DNA of 64,000 bases from Brassica napus (GCF_020379485.1 NW_026016751.1:55244-119243); one strand, 5' to 3'; shown: positions 30,601-42,350, counted from the stretch's first letter. The notes: generated from the letters alone by a model not told the origin. Program-made: numbers and translations.

Positions 30601-33600
30601 TTATTCAACTTCCTGGTGATTCTCCACCACTTTATGTATCCAAATCAATTTCTCACAAAGTGATTCATCCTGGTTTGATTGGAACGACGAAGAAGCTGTC
30701 CTATTCCCAAACTGGGAAACTGGAATCACCTGATTTGAAAGTGGGATAACTTCTTCATCCCAACTCCTATGAGATTTATTCAACTTCCTGGTGATTCTCC
30801 ACCACTTTATGTATCCAAATCAAGCTTCTTACAAAGTGATTCATCCTGGTTTGATTGGAACGACGAAGAAGCTGTGTTATTCCCAAACTGGGAAACTGGA
30901 ATCACCTGATTTGAAAGTGGGATAACTTCTTCATCCCAACTCCTATGAGATTTATTCAACTTCCTGGTGATTCTCCACCACTTTATGTATCCAAATCAAG
31001 CTTTTCACAAAGTGATTCATCCTGGTTTGATTGGAACGACGAAGAAGCTGTGCTATTCCCAAACTGGGAAACTGGAATCACCTGATTTGAAAGTGGGATA
31101 ACTTCTTCATCCCAACTCCTATGAGATTTATTCAACTTCCTGGTGATTCTCCACCACATTATGTATCCAAATAAAGCTTCTCACAAAGTGATTCATCCTG
31201 GTTTGATTGGAACGACGAAGAAGCTGTCCAATTCCCAAACTGGGAAACTGGAATCACCTGATTTGAAAGTGGGATAACTTCTTCATCCCAACTCCTATGA
31301 GATTTATTCAACTTCCTGGTGATTCTCCACCACATTATGTATCCAAATAAAGCTTCTCACAAAGTGATTCATCCTGGTTTGATTGGAACGACGAAGAAGC
31401 TGCAATTCCCAAACTGGGAAACTGGAATCACCTGATTTGAAAGTGGGATAACTTCTTCATCCCAACTCCTATGAGATTTATTCAACTTCCTGGTGATTCT
31501 CCACCACTTAATGTATCCAAATCAAGCTTCTCACAAAGTGATTCATCATGGTTTGATTGGAACGACGAAGAAGCTGTCCTATTCCCAAACTGGGAAACTG
31601 GAATCACCTGATTTGAAAGTGGGATAACTTCTTCTTGCCAACTCCTATGAGATTTATTCAACTTCCTGGTGATTCTCCACCACTTTATGTATCCAAATCA
31701 AGCTTCTCACAAAGTGATTCATCCTGGTTTGATTGGAACGACGAAGAAGCTGTGCTATTCCCAAACTGGGAAACTGGAATCACCTGATTTGAAAGTGGGA
31801 TAACTTCTTCATCCAAACTCCTATGAGATTTATTCAACTTCCTGGTGATTCTCCACCACTTTATGTATCCAAATCAAGCTTCTTACAAAGTGATTCATCC
31901 TGGTTTGATTGGAACGACGAAGAAGCTGTCCAATTCCCAAACTGGGAAACTGGAATCACCTGATTTGAAAGTGGGATAACTTCTTCATCCCAACTCCTAT
32001 GAGATTTATTCAACTTCCTGGTGATTCTCCACCACTTTATGTATCCAAATAAGCTTCTCACAAAGTGATTCATCCCGGTTTGATTGGAACGACGAAGAAG
32101 CTGCACATTCCCAAACTGGGAAACTGGAAGCACCTGATTTGAAAGTGGGATAACTTCTTCATCCCAACTCCTATGAGATTTATTCAACTCCTGGTGATTC
32201 TCCACCACTTAATGTATCCAAATCAAGCTTCTCACAAAGTGATTCATCCTGGTTTGATTGGAACGACGAAGAAGCTGTCCTATTCCCAAACTGGGAAACT
32301 GGAATCACCTGATTTGAAAGTGGGATAACTTCTTCTTGCCAACTCCTATGAGATTTATTCAACTTCCTGGTGATTCTCCACCACTTTATGTATCCAAATC
32401 AAGCTTCTCACAAAGTGATTCATCCTGGTTTGATTGGAACGACGAAGAAGCTGTGCTATTCCCAAACTGGGAAACTGGAATCACCTGATTTGAAAGTGGG
32501 ATAACTTCTTCATCCAAACTCCTATGAGATTTATTCAACTTCCTGGTGATTCTCCACCACTTTATGTATCCAAATCAAGCTTCTTACAAAGTGATTCATC
32601 TTGGTTTGATTGGAACGACGAAGAAGCTGTCCAATTCCCAAACTGGGAAACTGGAAGCACCTGATTTGAAAGTGGGATAACTTCTTCATCCCAACTCCTA
32701 TGAGATTTATTCAACTTCCTGGTGATTCTCCACCACTTTATGTATCCAAATCAAGCTTCTCACAAAGAGATTCATCTTGGTTTGATTGGAACGACGAAGA
32801 AGCTGTGCTATTCCCAAACTGGGAAACTGGAAGCACCTGATTTGAAAGTGGGATAACTTCTTCATCCCAACTCCTATGAGATTTATTCAACTTCCTGGTG
32901 ATTCTCCACCACTTTATGTATCCAAATCAAGCTTCTCACAAAGAGATTCATCCTGGTTTGATTGGAACGACGAAGAAGCTGTCCAATTCCAAACTGGGAA
33001 ACAGGAAGCACCTGATTTGAAAGTGGGATAACTTCTTCATCCCAACTCCTATGAGATTTATTCAACTTCCTGGTGATTCTCCACCACTTTATGTATCCAA
33101 ATAAAGCTTCTCACAAAGTGATTCATCCTGGTTTGATTGGAACGACGAAGAAGCTGTCCAATTCCCAAACTGGGAAACTGGAAGCACCTGATTTGAAAGT
33201 GGGATAACTTCTTCATCCCAACTCCTATGAGATTTATTCAACTTCCTGGTGATTCTCCACCACTTTATGTATCCAAATAAAGCTTCTCACAAAGTGATTC
33301 ATCCCGGTTTGATTGGAACGACGAAGAAGCTGTCAAATTCCCAAACTGGGAAACTGGAAGCACCTGATTTGAAAGTGGGATAACTTCTTCATCCCAACTC
33401 CTATGAGATTTATTCAACTCCTGGTGATTCTCCACCACTTTATGTATCCAAATCAATTCTCACAAAGAGATTCATCCTGGTTTGATTGGAACGACGAAGA
33501 AGCTGTCCTATTCCCAAACTGGGAAACTGGAATCACCTGATTTGAAAGTGGGATAACTTCTTCATCCCAACTCCTATGAGATTTATTCAACTTCCTGGTG

Positions 33601-34863
33601 ATTCTCCACCACTTTATGTATCCAAATCAAGCTTCTTACAAAGTGATTCATCTTGGTTTGATTGGAACGACGAAGAAGCTGTGTTATTCCCAAACTGGGA
33701 AACTGGAAGCACCTGATTTGAAAGTGGGATAACTTCTTCAACCAACTCCTATGAGATTTATTCAACTTCCTGGTGATTCTCCACCACTTTATGTATCCAA
33801 ATCAAGCTTTTCACAAAGTGATTCATCCTGGTTTGATTGGAACGACGAAGAAGCTGTGCTATTCCCAAACTGGGAAACTGGAATCACCTGATTTGAAAGT
33901 GGGATAACTTCTTCATCCCAACTCCTATGAGATTTATTCAACTTCCTGGTGATTCTCCACCACATTATGTATCCAAATAAAGCTTCTCACAAAGTGATTC
34001 ATCCCAGTTTGATTGGAACGACGAAGAAGCTGTCCAATTCCCAAACTGGGAAACAGGAAGCACCTGATTTGAAAGTGGGATAACTTCTTCATCCCAACTC
34101 CTATGAGATTTATTCAACTTCCTGGTGATTCTCCACCACATTATGTATCCAAATAAAGCTTCTCACAAAGTGATTCATCCCGGTTTGAATGGAACGACGA
34201 AGAAGCTGCACAATTCCCAAACTGGGAAACTGGAAGCACCTGATTTGAAAGTGGGATAACTTCTTCATCCCAACTCCTATGAGATTTAGTCAACCTCCTG
34301 GTGATTCTACACCACTTAATGTATCCAAATCAAGTTTCTCACAAAGTGATTCATCATGGTTTGATAGGAACGACGAAGAAGCTGTCCTATTCCCAAACTG
34401 GGAAACTGGAATCACCTGATTTAAAAGTGGGATAACTTCTTCTTGCCAACTCCTATGAGATTTATTCAACTTCCTGGTGATTCTCCACCACTTTATGTAT
34501 CCAAATCAAGCTTCTCACAAAGTGATTCATCCTGGTTTGATTGGAACGACGAAGAAACTGTGCTATTCCCAAACTGGGAAACTGGAATCACCTGATTTGA
34601 AAGTGGGATAACTTCTTCATCCAAACTCCTATGAGATTTATTCAACTTCCTGGTGATTCTCCACCACTTTATGTATCCAAATCAAGCTTCTTACAACGTG
34701 ATTCATCTTGGTTTGATTGGAACGACGAAGAAGCTGTCCAATTCCCAAACTGGGAAACTGGAAGCACCTGATTTGAAAGTGGGATAACTTCTTCATCCCA
34801 ACTCCTATGAGATTTATTCAACTTCCTGGTGATTCTCCACCACATTATGTATCCAAATAAAGC
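24680..34863. repeat. Centromeric satellite array 2 (about 58 monomers)
   Basis: This is the longest and most uniform array, with period 176. From about 24785 to 31100, monomers mostly alternate between CTGTGCTATT and CTGTCCTATT, giving a 352-bp dimer. Other marks (CTTCTTAC, CTTTTCAC, CATGCC) recur every 4 or about 16 monomers. From about 31150 onward the types are mixed and resemble arrays 1 and 3. Several monomers have one-base deletions. The last bases, AAAGC at 34859-34863, are the left target copy of K. Confidence 0.92.
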
Positions 34864-35431
34864 TGTTAAAATGAGCTGTTCAGTATATGGGGAGATGGCT
34901 TAAGGAGTTGAGGATGTGAGAATGTGAAGGCAAAGGGAAGGAAGGTTAGGGATCGACCAGGCCGTACAAGAGGCCGTACCGGCCGTACCGTACGTACTGT
35001 CCGGGTCGATCCATAACTCGACCAAGAGGAAAGTTACCCGGGTGAAAGGGTTAAACGGCCAAAGGGGTTTTACCTTAGGAGATATGACCGTTTGGATGGA
35101 TAGAGTGACCGCGGCTTATCCTGACAGTCTGGCACAGGCTGTAAAGGCAAAAGGAGTCTCCCCAAAAGATGCCATAAGCGTGTGATCTTCCTCATTGGTT
35201 TACATTTGAATTAAAGCAACCTTATCCTTGACCACACATGCTTAGAGCTTCTGAATACCCTAATGTCTCTCTCTATATATTGTAAACTCTGTCTTGATTA
35301 ATGAAAAACACGAGTTTATCATATTCTCTCTCTAGTTCATCATGTTTCTCTTCTACATTTCATAAATCATCTCATCTCACTTTAATCTTTCTCTAAATCT
35401 CTCAATACCTGTTCAACTCTCTAAAATCATA
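34864..35431 (+). repeat. K 5' LTR
   Basis: The likely TATA box is TATATAT at 35274-35280. A GTAC-rich cluster (four CCGTAC-type sites) is at 34961-35004. The end AAAATCATA is followed by the primer site. The E LTR ends with the same 13 bases, so K and E are related. Confidence 0.92.
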
Positions 35432-35443
35432 TGGTATCAGAGC
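35432..35443 (+). other. K primer binding site (tRNA-iMet)
   Basis: TGGTATCAGAGC, then CAGG, lies immediately after the LTR. Confidence 0.92.
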
Positions 35444-35531
35444 CAGGTTGGCTTTGGTATTGAGATTTAGAGTGTTCTTCAGCTTCAGTTCATACTCTTT
35501 CATACTTTCTTTTCGGTTCTAACAAAGCAAG

Positions 35532-37016
35532 ATGGAGGGAAACTACAAGGTCATTACGGTTCCTGTTGCGTTGAAGGGTGGTAGTAACTACCTGTTGTGG
35601 TCAAGGCTGGTGAAGACAGCCATTGGGAGGCTAGGGCTGTGGAGTCACATCACGGATGATGCAACCAAGCCAGTGGCTAAAGACGGAGAAGGAGATGAAG
35701 GTGTGGGAGATCAAGTTGCTGCTGCCGAGAAGAAGTGGATTCAAGAAGACTTGATGGTGCTTTCAGTGCTACAAGGGTCCCTTGAAGAGCATCTCTTGGA
35801 GGCCTACAGCTACTGCGAGACTCCAAAACACCTGTGGGAGGTACTCCAGAAGACATTTGGGAACGTTACCAATCTGAACCGCGTGTATGAGATTAAGAAG
35901 GCTATCAACACACTGGTTCAAGATGGAGAAGAGTTCACCAAGCATTTGGGCAAGTATAGATCCTTGTGGTCTGAGCTTGAATCATTGAGGCCAAGCACCG
36001 CGGATCAAGAGCTACTCATGGAGAGGAGGGAGCAGGATCAGGTGTTTGGATTGCTGCTGACACTAGATCCTCCATTCAATGATGTGATCAAGCACATGTT
36101 GAGGATGCCGAGTCTTCCATCTATGGAGGAAGTGTGTGCGCAGATTCAGAAGGAAGAGGGGTCACTTGGTATGTTTGGAGGGAAAGGAGACATGGCTCTG
36201 TCCAACAAGGCTGAAGCAATCCAAACACACAAGGCTGCTTACCGTGGAGAGGAAAGGAAGTTCAGTGGAAACTGTGATCATTGCAAGAAGCCGGGACACA
36301 AGAGGAGTCAGTGCTGGATCCTACACCCCCATTTGAAGCCGGCCAAGTTCAACAAGGAGAGAGAGGGAAGAGCTCACCTTTCTGCAGAGACAAGTGAAGC
36401 TGGCGCATCAGGAGCTGGCTCATCTGGTCTTGCGGGTGAAAGTGAAGGAAGAGCCTTAACCTCTCACCACCAAGGAGCTGTGAAGAACATGGATCATGAG
36501 GTGATCAAGAAGTCAGACATTGATGCCTTGATCAAAGCCCTTAAAGAGTCTGGTAAAGCCCTTGGTTATTCCTATACTGCTCATGTGTTGCCTAGAACTT
36601 GTGATAGCTTGCTAGGAAACTTTGATAGAATGGGAAATGAACCAGATAGATATACAACCTTTGCTGCTGATAGGATGTCTAGAAATGAATCCACATTGCT
36701 TGATCTCATTGATAAACTGAAACTGGTAAAAGAATCACCTAGGAATCATATTGCTCAAGGAATAAAACCGTTGATTATTGATTCAGGTGCTTCACATCAT
36801 ATGATAAGTGATGATAGCCTTATAAAGAACATAGAACCGGCTCATGGACATGTAATGATTGCAAATGGTGATAGAATTCCTATTAGAGGAGTAGGAGACT
36901 TGAAACTGTTTAATAAGGATTCTAAAGCTTTGTACATGCCTGAGTTTACTTCTAATCTATTATCTGTTAAGAAGTGTACCAATGATCTTCAATGCAATGT
37001 TATTTTCAGTCCTAAT
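35532..37016 (+). pseudogene. K gag and protease, cut off by E
   Basis: This remaining 5' part of the K polyprotein is about 495 codons. Gag starts with a copia-type N-terminus (VPVALKGGSNYLLWSRL) and has a CX2CX4HX4C knuckle from about residue 248. The protease DSG has Asp417. The frame runs into the inverted E LTR at 37017 and stops five codons later at 37034. Up to that point it is open, so loss of function comes from the insertion rather than decay. The nearest relatives in the window are E and H. Confidence 0.9.
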
Positions 37017-37616
37017 TATGATTTTAGAGAGTAGAATAGGTATTGAGAGATTAAGAGAGATTTGGTAAGAGATTAAGAGAAGTTTAGAAGAGATTGTGAG
37101 AGAAATGGGGAGATTAAGTATGATCCATGATGAACAAGAGAGAGACTAGAGAGAGAGTAACATAACTCGCGTGAATTCATTAATGAGAGAGTGTTTACAA
37201 TATATAGGAGTGTGATACTAGGGTTTAAGAAGAGACTAAGCATGTGAGGTCAAGTCTAAGGGAGCCTTTAATTTGAACCGGACCAATGAGCCTCTCCACA
37301 CGCGTGGTCACTATGCTAAAAGTGAACCTTATCCTTCCAGCCTGTGCCAGCCTGTAGAGACGCTCTTCCTCTATCCATAAACGGTCATATGCCTTCTTTG
37401 GTCAAGGCAAAACATGATCAGACCGTGAACTTCTTCTCGCGGTAACATTTCTTTACCGCTTGGTCGATACCGTCTGTACGGCCGTACGGCCATGGTATGG
37501 ACCTGTACGGACCGGTACGGACGGTTCTCCCTAAGGCCAATCCTTCTCCTCTTCTCCACATCACAACCTCTTCAACCCTGAACAACTCTCCTTATATTCC
37601 TCAGCTCATCTCAACA
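37017..37616 (-). repeat. E 3' LTR
   Basis: The LTR is 600 bp, with element-strand termini TGTTGAG and ATCATA (TG/TA). A TATA box lies at 37201-37206 on the minus strand. A dense GTACGG cluster is at 37471-37523. There is no partner LTR for age comparison. Confidence 0.88.
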
Positions 37617-37729
37617 CTCCCCCTCAAGCTTGACCATGTGGAACAAGTCAAGCTTGGAAGGATCATGAGCTCCTCCTCATTAAAAAAACCTCATCAAAGA
37701 AAACCCATTGGGACAAAACTCTGATGAGG
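37617..37729 (-). promoter_or_regulatory. E polypurine tract and two 3' hairpins
   Basis: On the element strand, hairpin 1 pairs 37719-37729 with 37689-37699, 11 of 11 including one G-U, with a changed pair at the seventh position relative to B. Hairpin 2 pairs 37647-37656 with 37625-37634. The purine tract is 37617-37625. Confidence 0.78.
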
Positions 37730-37769
37730 GAAAAAGAGTAAGGACCTCATGATCAGGAGAGTGTATAGA

Positions 37770-40700
37770 TCAGCCCTTAGGCGAAAGATCAAGGAGTCCC
37801 AACCTTATGTGAATTGACTCCATTGTCTTTTGCCTAGCTGCCTTAGTGAATACATCTGCCAACTGATCCTCACTCCTTGTGTAGCACGGCAGTATCACTC
37901 CCAAGACTATCATCTGCCTCACTTTATGACAGTCCACTTCAATATGCTTAGTTCTTTCATGGAACACCGAGTTTGTGGCTATGTGAATGGCTGCTTGATT
38001 GTCACAGTGCATGGTCATTGGTGTTGCTTGCTCAATCTCCAAGTGCTTCAGTATTCCTTTAATCCATACCAACTCATTTGTGAGCTTTAGCATTGCTCTA
38101 TACTCAGCCTCGGCACTTGAGCATGACACCACCTTCTGCTTCTTACTCTTCCAAGTAACCATGTTTCCACCAATGAATGTGCAATAGCCGGTTGTAGATC
38201 TTCTATCTGTTCTGTCTCCAGCCCAATCTGCATCACAATATCCCACTGCTTCAGTACTCCCGTTACAACCCATCCATATACCAAGCCCTTGAGTTCCATT
38301 CAGATACATGAGAACTCTTTCTACCATGCGCCAGTGATGCTCTCTTGGAGCTTGCATATGCTGACTCACTTGGTTCACAGCAAAACAGATGTCTGGCCTA
38401 GTGATGGTTAGATAGATCAGCTTCCCCACAAGCTTCCTGTATAGCTTTGGATCATGAAATAGCTTACTATCTTCTAGCTCCCCCTCATGTGGAGCTTTAT
38501 ACCCATCCTCCATGGGCATCTTGGCTGTCTTTCCACCATACGCACCAGCCTCCTTCAACAGATCCAAGATATACTTCCTTTGTGAGATGAACAACCCTTC
38601 TTCTGATCTGCACAGCTCAATTCCAAGGAAGTACTTCATTTCTCCCAAGTCTTTGATGTCAAACACAGATTTCAGAAACTCCTTGGTCTCCTTGATTTCA
38701 ACCTTATCACTGCCTGTGATAACTATGTCATCCACATATACAAGAAGCACAACAATGCCAGCAGGTGTAGTAAGAGTGAAGAGAGTGTGATCAAGCTCTG
38801 ATTTCCTGAAACCTCTTCCATTTAGAGTTGTGCTCAGCTTGTGATACCATGCCCTTGGTGATTGCTTCAACCCATAGATGGCCTTCTTCAATCTCAGCAC
38901 ATTCCCTGGTTTCACCATCCCTTCTAGGCCCGGAGGTGGTAGCATGTAAACTTCATCTTCTAACTCTCCTTGGAGAAATGCATTCTTAACATCCATCTGC
39001 CAAAGATCCCACCCAAGGTTAGTAGCCACTGATAGGACTATTCGAATGGTGTGTAGCTTTGCAACTGGAGCAAATGTATCAATGTAGTCTTCTCCATAAG
39101 TCTGAGTGAACCCTCTTGCTACCAGTCTAGTCTTCTTCCTCTCAATCGACCCATCAGCCTTGTACTTGACTGTAAAGATCCATCTACTAGACACAGCCTT
39201 CTTCCCTTTTGGTAGTTCACTCTCATACCATGTGTCATTCTTTATCATAGCTCCTGCCTCAGCTCCTACTGATTCCTTCCATTCCTTATCTTCCATTGCC
39301 TCTTCATAGCTTCTTGGAATGTGATTCTTATCTAAGTTTACCATAAATGCACAATGTGCTTCTGGATATTGAGCAAAGGAACACACAGCCTGAGTAGGAT
39401 GCTTCACAGCTTGGGCATTGTAGTACACTCTCGTGTTTACCCAACTGGAAGGATCCTTCCTCAGCCTTGTACTCCTTCTCAACACTGGCCCTTCTTGTGC
39501 CATCTCTTGTTCTTCTTCTACTTGTGGAGTCACTGCTTCAGTCTGTTTTTCAGCTTCAGCTCTAGCCTCTCCTTGTCTCTGATCTTCTTCATTCAGTTCT
39601 CCCCTTGCTGATCCTTCTCCACTTTGGACAGGAGAATCAGTTCCTCTGTTTCCTAGCTCACCGGCCTCTTCTAAGCCTTGGTCCTCTAGTTCAGATACTG
39701 ATTCACTTCCCCCCTCATGTGCAAAGTGGGATGGTTCTTCTGCTGCAGCTGGAGTAGGTTCTGGACGCCTACTCTGATCCTGGGACACTCCAATTCCGAG
39801 CCCCTCTAGGATGTTTCTCAAGCAAGCAGCTCTTTCTGATGGCTGGGAGAGATCCTCCAAGTCTTCCCATGTCTGCTCATCATAGTATCCTTTGTCTTCC
39901 ATGAATCTGACATCCCTTGACACTAGGACTCTCCTAGCTGTAGGATCATAGCATTTGTATCCCTTCTGTGAAGTGGAATACCCAATCATCATAGCCTTGG
40001 TGCTCTTTGCTTCTAGTTTGTTTCTCTGCTCGCCTGGTACAAGAACATAACACACGCATCCAAAGGTCCTCAGGTGATCCAAGACTGGCCTGCTCTTGTT
40101 GAGTACCTCAAATGGAGATTGATCTGCCAAGATCCTGGTTGGTATCCTGTTGATCAGGTAGCACGCAGTCATCACAGCATCACTCCAATACCTCTTGGGA
40201 ACCCCTTTGTGGAACATCATGGACCGGGACACCTCCATGAGATGTCTGTTCTTCCTTTCCGCAACTCCATTCTGCTGTGGAGTGTATGGGCAGCTAGTCT
40301 GGTGAAGAATCCCATGTTGAGCAAGGTGATCACGAAATGCATGCCCAGTATACTCCCCACCATTATCAGACCTGAAAATCTTAATCTTGGCATGATATTG
40401 GTTAGTCACATAGGCTTGAAAATTTTTAAATGCATCAAGGACCCTATCTTTAGTTTTAATCAATGTTAACCAGGTGTATTTGGATTTTTCATCAATGAAT
40501 GTGACATAATACTTGTAATCATCCCTAGATAAGCAAGGTGCCGTCCAAACATCAGAGTGAATTAAATCAAAGCAGTTTGCATAAAGAGTAGATGATCTCT
40601 GAAAAACAGTCTTACAATGTTTGCCCAAAATACATGCCTCACAATCATTATTTTTAAACATGACACCTGGTAACATAATGCTTAAGGCCCTAACATGTGG

Positions 40701-42326
40701 ATGTCCTAGCCTAGCATGCCACAGAGCATCAGTACTTAAGGAAGAAACAGAACTAAACGAGAAACAAGAACTAGAAATAGGTGCAAGGTCTTCAATCATG
40801 TAAAGATCCCCCTTGGTTGCTCCTTGCCCAATCAACTTACTGCTCTTAATATCCTGAAACTTAACATCATTAGGACTGAAAATAACATTGCATTGAAGAT
40901 CAGTAGTGCATTTCTTAACTGATAAAAGATTAGAGGTGAACTCAGGCATGTAAAAAGCTTTTGAATCCTTATTAAACAAGTTCAGTTTACCAATGCCCCT
41001 AATGGGAATTCTATCTCCATTTGCAATCATAACATGTCCAAGGGCAGGTTCTATGTCTTTTATCAGATTGTTATCACTAATCATGTGATGAGATGCACCA
41101 GAGTCAATTATCAATGGTTTATGCAAGCTCCTAGCAGTCTTGGTTCTAGATGTTTCATTTTCAGCTTTCAGGCTCTTAACTACTCCTAACAATCTATCAG
41201 TTATGCTAGTATGAGCAGTGGCAGTACATGAGATTTTAAAAATGTCTAACAGTTTATCAGAGATACTAGGTAATGTATGAGCAGAGTATGAGTATCCAAG
41301 AGTGTTGCCTAGCATTTTACCAGACTCCTTGAGGGCTCGGATGAAAGCCTCAAAGTCAGCCTTGGTGATCACCTCCTGAGAAGTTAGAGCTCTGCCTTCA
41401 CTTTCACCCGCCTTGACATTTGGACTAGCCCCTGATGAGCCGGCACCACTTGCTTCAGCAGAAAGGTGAGCCTTAGCTTCTCTATCCTTGTTGAACTTGC
41501 TAGGCCTGAGGTGTGGATGTAGGATCCAGCACTGACTCTTCTTATGCCCCTGCCGCTTGCAATGCTCACAGCTTCCCTCATACTTCTCATACTTCCTTCC
41601 ATCTCCACGGTACGCTGCCTTGTTTGCTTGCGCCTCTTCTGCTTTATGAGCCGTGGACATTCCCTTCTTGCCTCCAAACAACCCAAGAGAGCCTTCCTCC
41701 TTCTGAAGTTGTGCGCATACCTCCTCCATGGATGGGAGAGTAGGTGATCTCAGGATATGCTTGATCACATCCTGGTAGCTTTCATCTAGAGTCATCAATA
41801 GCCCAAACACCTGATCTTGCTCTCTCCTCTCAATGAGCGATTCCTCATCAGTTGTGTTGGGTCTAAGACTCTCAAGTTCGGACCACAAAGCTCCAAACTT
41901 CCCCATGTGCTTGGTGAGATCTTCTCCATCTTGCCTCAAGACACTGATGGTTTGCTTCAGATCAAACACCCGGCTTATGTTGGACTTGTTTCCATACCTC
42001 TTATGGAGCATGTCCCAAAGGCGCTTAGGAGTCTCAAAGTGCACGTAAGCTTCAAGTATGGGGAGCTCCAGGGAGGCATGGAGCACAGACAGCACCATCA
42101 AATCCTCTTGGACCCATCTCTTTGCTTCAGCTACCGCAAGAGTCTTCCCGTCGCCTTCTTCTTCATCTTCTTTGGCCACTGGCTCCGGACCATCATCTGT
42201 GATGTGGTTCCACAGCCCTAGCCTTCCAATGGTAGTCCTCACCAACTGGGACCACATCAAGTAGTTCGAGCCTCCCTTCAGTGCAACCGGAACCGTCACC
42301 AGTTTGCTAAAGTTGGTCGTCTCCAT
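37770..42326 (-). CDS. E Gag-Pol polyprotein, copia type, with CCHC zinc knuckle
   Basis: This open frame of 1518 residues is read from the ATG at 42326. The frame stays open to a TTG at 42347, but that lies at the junction with F. Gag has a zinc knuckle from about Cys253. The protease has Asp408 in DSG. Integrase has Asp592, Asp654 and Glu690. A long acidic linker lies before RT, with YVDD from 1197. RNase H and a normal C-terminus are present. The protein looks intact, but without a 5' LTR expression would depend on an outside promoter. It is close to K and H in all domains. Confidence 0.92.
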   Translation of the reverse strand: METTNFSKLVTVPVALKGGSNYLMWSQLVRTTIGRLGLWNHITDDGPEPVAKEDEEEGDGKTLAVAEAKRWVQEDLMVLSVLHASLELPILEAYVHFETPKRLWDMLHKRYGNKSNISRVFDLKQTISVLRQDGEDLTKHMGKFGALWSELESLRPNTTDEESLIERREQDQVFGLLMTLDESYQDVIKHILRSPTLPSMEEVCAQLQKEEGSLGLFGGKKGMSTAHKAEEAQANKAAYRGDGRKYEKYEGSCEHCKRQGHKKSQCWILHPHLRPSKFNKDREAKAHLSAEASGAGSSGASPNVKAGESEGRALTSQEVITKADFEAFIRALKESGKMLGNTLGYSYSAHTLPSISDKLLDIFKISCTATAHTSITDRLLGVVKSLKAENETSRTKTARSLHKPLIIDSGASHHMISDNNLIKDIEPALGHVMIANGDRIPIRGIGKLNLFNKDSKAFYMPEFTSNLLSVKKCTTDLQCNVIFSPNDVKFQDIKSSKLIGQGATKGDLYMIEDLAPISSSCFSFSSVSSLSTDALWHARLGHPHVRALSIMLPGVMFKNNDCEACILGKHCKTVFQRSSTLYANCFDLIHSDVWTAPCLSRDDYKYYVTFIDEKSKYTWLTLIKTKDRVLDAFKNFQAYVTNQYHAKIKIFRSDNGGEYTGHAFRDHLAQHGILHQTSCPYTPQQNGVAERKNRHLMEVSRSMMFHKGVPKRYWSDAVMTACYLINRIPTRILADQSPFEVLNKSRPVLDHLRTFGCVCYVLVPGEQRNKLEAKSTKAMMIGYSTSQKGYKCYDPTARRVLVSRDVRFMEDKGYYDEQTWEDLEDLSQPSERAACLRNILEGLGIGVSQDQSRRPEPTPAAAEEPSHFAHEGGSESVSELEDQGLEEAGELGNRGTDSPVQSGEGSARGELNEEDQRQGEARAEAEKQTEAVTPQVEEEQEMAQEGPVLRRSTRLRKDPSSWVNTRVYYNAQAVKHPTQAVCSFAQYPEAHCAFMVNLDKNHIPRSYEEAMEDKEWKESVGAEAGAMIKNDTWYESELPKGKKAVSSRWIFTVKYKADGSIERKKTRLVARGFTQTYGEDYIDTFAPVAKLHTIRIVLSVATNLGWDLWQMDVKNAFLQGELEDEVYMLPPPGLEGMVKPGNVLRLKKAIYGLKQSPRAWYHKLSTTLNGRGFRKSELDHTLFTLTTPAGIVVLLVYVDDIVITGSDKVEIKETKEFLKSVFDIKDLGEMKYFLGIELCRSEEGLFISQRKYILDLLKEAGAYGGKTAKMPMEDGYKAPHEGELEDSKLFHDPKLYRKLVGKLIYLTITRPDICFAVNQVSQHMQAPREHHWRMVERVLMYLNGTQGLGIWMGCNGSTEAVGYCDADWAGDRTDRRSTTGYCTFIGGNMVTWKSKKQKVVSCSSAEAEYRAMLKLTNELVWIKGILKHLEIEQATPMTMHCDNQAAIHIATNSVFHERTKHIEVDCHKVRQMIVLGVILPCYTRSEDQLADVFTKAARQKTMESIHIRLGLLDLSPKG

Positions 42327-42350
42327 CTCCTCTTCTTTAACACACAAGTT
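42327..42350. other. Deletion junction between E and F
   Basis: Left of this point is the reversed start of E. From 42350 the sequence matches B at 19735 onward, a few codons inside the B start. The E leader and 5' LTR, the K middle section, and the F 5' LTR, leader and start codon are all absent. One deletion explains all of these losses. Confidence 0.8.

Larger units (their letters stand above)
37017..42349 (-). mobile_element. Element E: copia element in K, 5' end deleted
   Basis: Only the 3' LTR, 3' UTR and complete coding frame remain. The 5' LTR, primer site and most of the leader are missing because the sequence passes directly into F between 42327 and 42350. CTAAT at 37012-37016 is the likely left target copy, and the right copy is lost. 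Orientation is opposite to K and F. With no 5' LTR it has no promoter of its own. Confidence 0.88.

Noticed and set aside
42327..42347. Seven extra N-terminal codons for E
   Set aside because: They start with TTG and reach into the deletion junction with F. The ATG at 42326 matches the starts of K and H.
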